Shown: piece by piece, positions 5,592 to 5,607 of the stretch
Numbering within the stretch: the first letter of the stretch is position 1
How the letters are laid out: every line of letters begins with the position of its first letter
Origin: Candidatus Nanosynbacter colneyensis
Lineage (GTDB): Bacteria; Patescibacteriota; Saccharimonadia; Saccharimonadales; Saccharimonadaceae
Direction: 5' to 3'
Assembly: GCA_024330325.1 (NCBI GenBank)
Contig: JANDWE010000089.1
Span: forward strand, 1 to 5,607
Length of the DNA stretch: 5,607 bases
The notes under the pieces: generated by a model
Database searches by the model: none
What the model saw: only the letters and a program-made list of their open reading frames with translations
What the model was told of the DNA's origin: nothing
Translations under genes and position numbers: made by a program

Positions 5592-5607
5592 TAGCGTCGG
5601 CTTATAC

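Noticed and set aside
1..5607. tRNA, rRNA, CRISPR array, insertion sequence or recoded TGA
   Set aside because: No cloverleaf, repeated spacer pattern, transposase or terminal repeats were seen, and conserved motifs are read with the standard code without internal TGA codons.

Overview
This 5.6 kb window is very compact: five complete genes and one probable gene end, all on the + strand, fill about 96% of it. GC content looks moderate, all five complete genes end in TAA, and TGA is not read through, so the standard code fits. Starts lack Shine-Dalgarno sequences and sit just behind TATAAT boxes. With the gene content, this most resembles a small-genome Candidate Phyla Radiation bacterium, probably Candidatus Saccharibacteria (TM7). 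The assignment is inferred from general character, not from a database match.

Layout: (1) 1-75, probable 3' end of an unidentified gene. (2) 102-1118, a YvcK/CofD-family protein (gluconeogenesis-factor type, UDP-sugar binding). (3) 1197-2888, a divergent RelA/SpoT-like protein. Its (p)ppGpp-synthetase-type motifs are recognisable, but the upstream segment looks like an HD hydrolase domain that has lost its metal-binding residues. (4) 2897-3322, a complete ribonuclease HI. (5) 3362-4339, a protein resembling the DUF4868 family that includes KwaB of the Kiwa anti-phage system. (6) 4341-5591, a minimal Pif1/RecD-like superfamily 1B helicase that starts one base after the previous stop codon.

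Regulation: four of the five complete genes (yvcK, RSH-like, rnhA, KwaB-like) have their own TATAAT-like -10 element. In three of them it ends only 6-7 bases before the ATG, so transcription should begin at or next to the start codon and give leaderless mRNAs. The RSH-like gene would have a leader of about 6-7 bases. The -10 boxes of the RSH-like and rnhA genes sit inside perfect inverted repeats, which could be operators or a shared promoter architecture. Only the KwaB-like/helicase pair looks like a true operon. No intrinsic terminator is visible.

Working together: YvcK (cell-wall/carbon control) and the RSH-like protein (alarmone-type signalling) suggest stress and envelope adaptation. RNase HI and a Pif1-type helicase both act on RNA-DNA hybrids and replication obstacles. 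The most notable unit is the KwaB-like plus Pif1-like pair without KwaA, which could be an unrecognised defence or genome-maintenance module. The second is the RSH-like protein with an apparently dead hydrolase half and no C-terminal regulatory domains.
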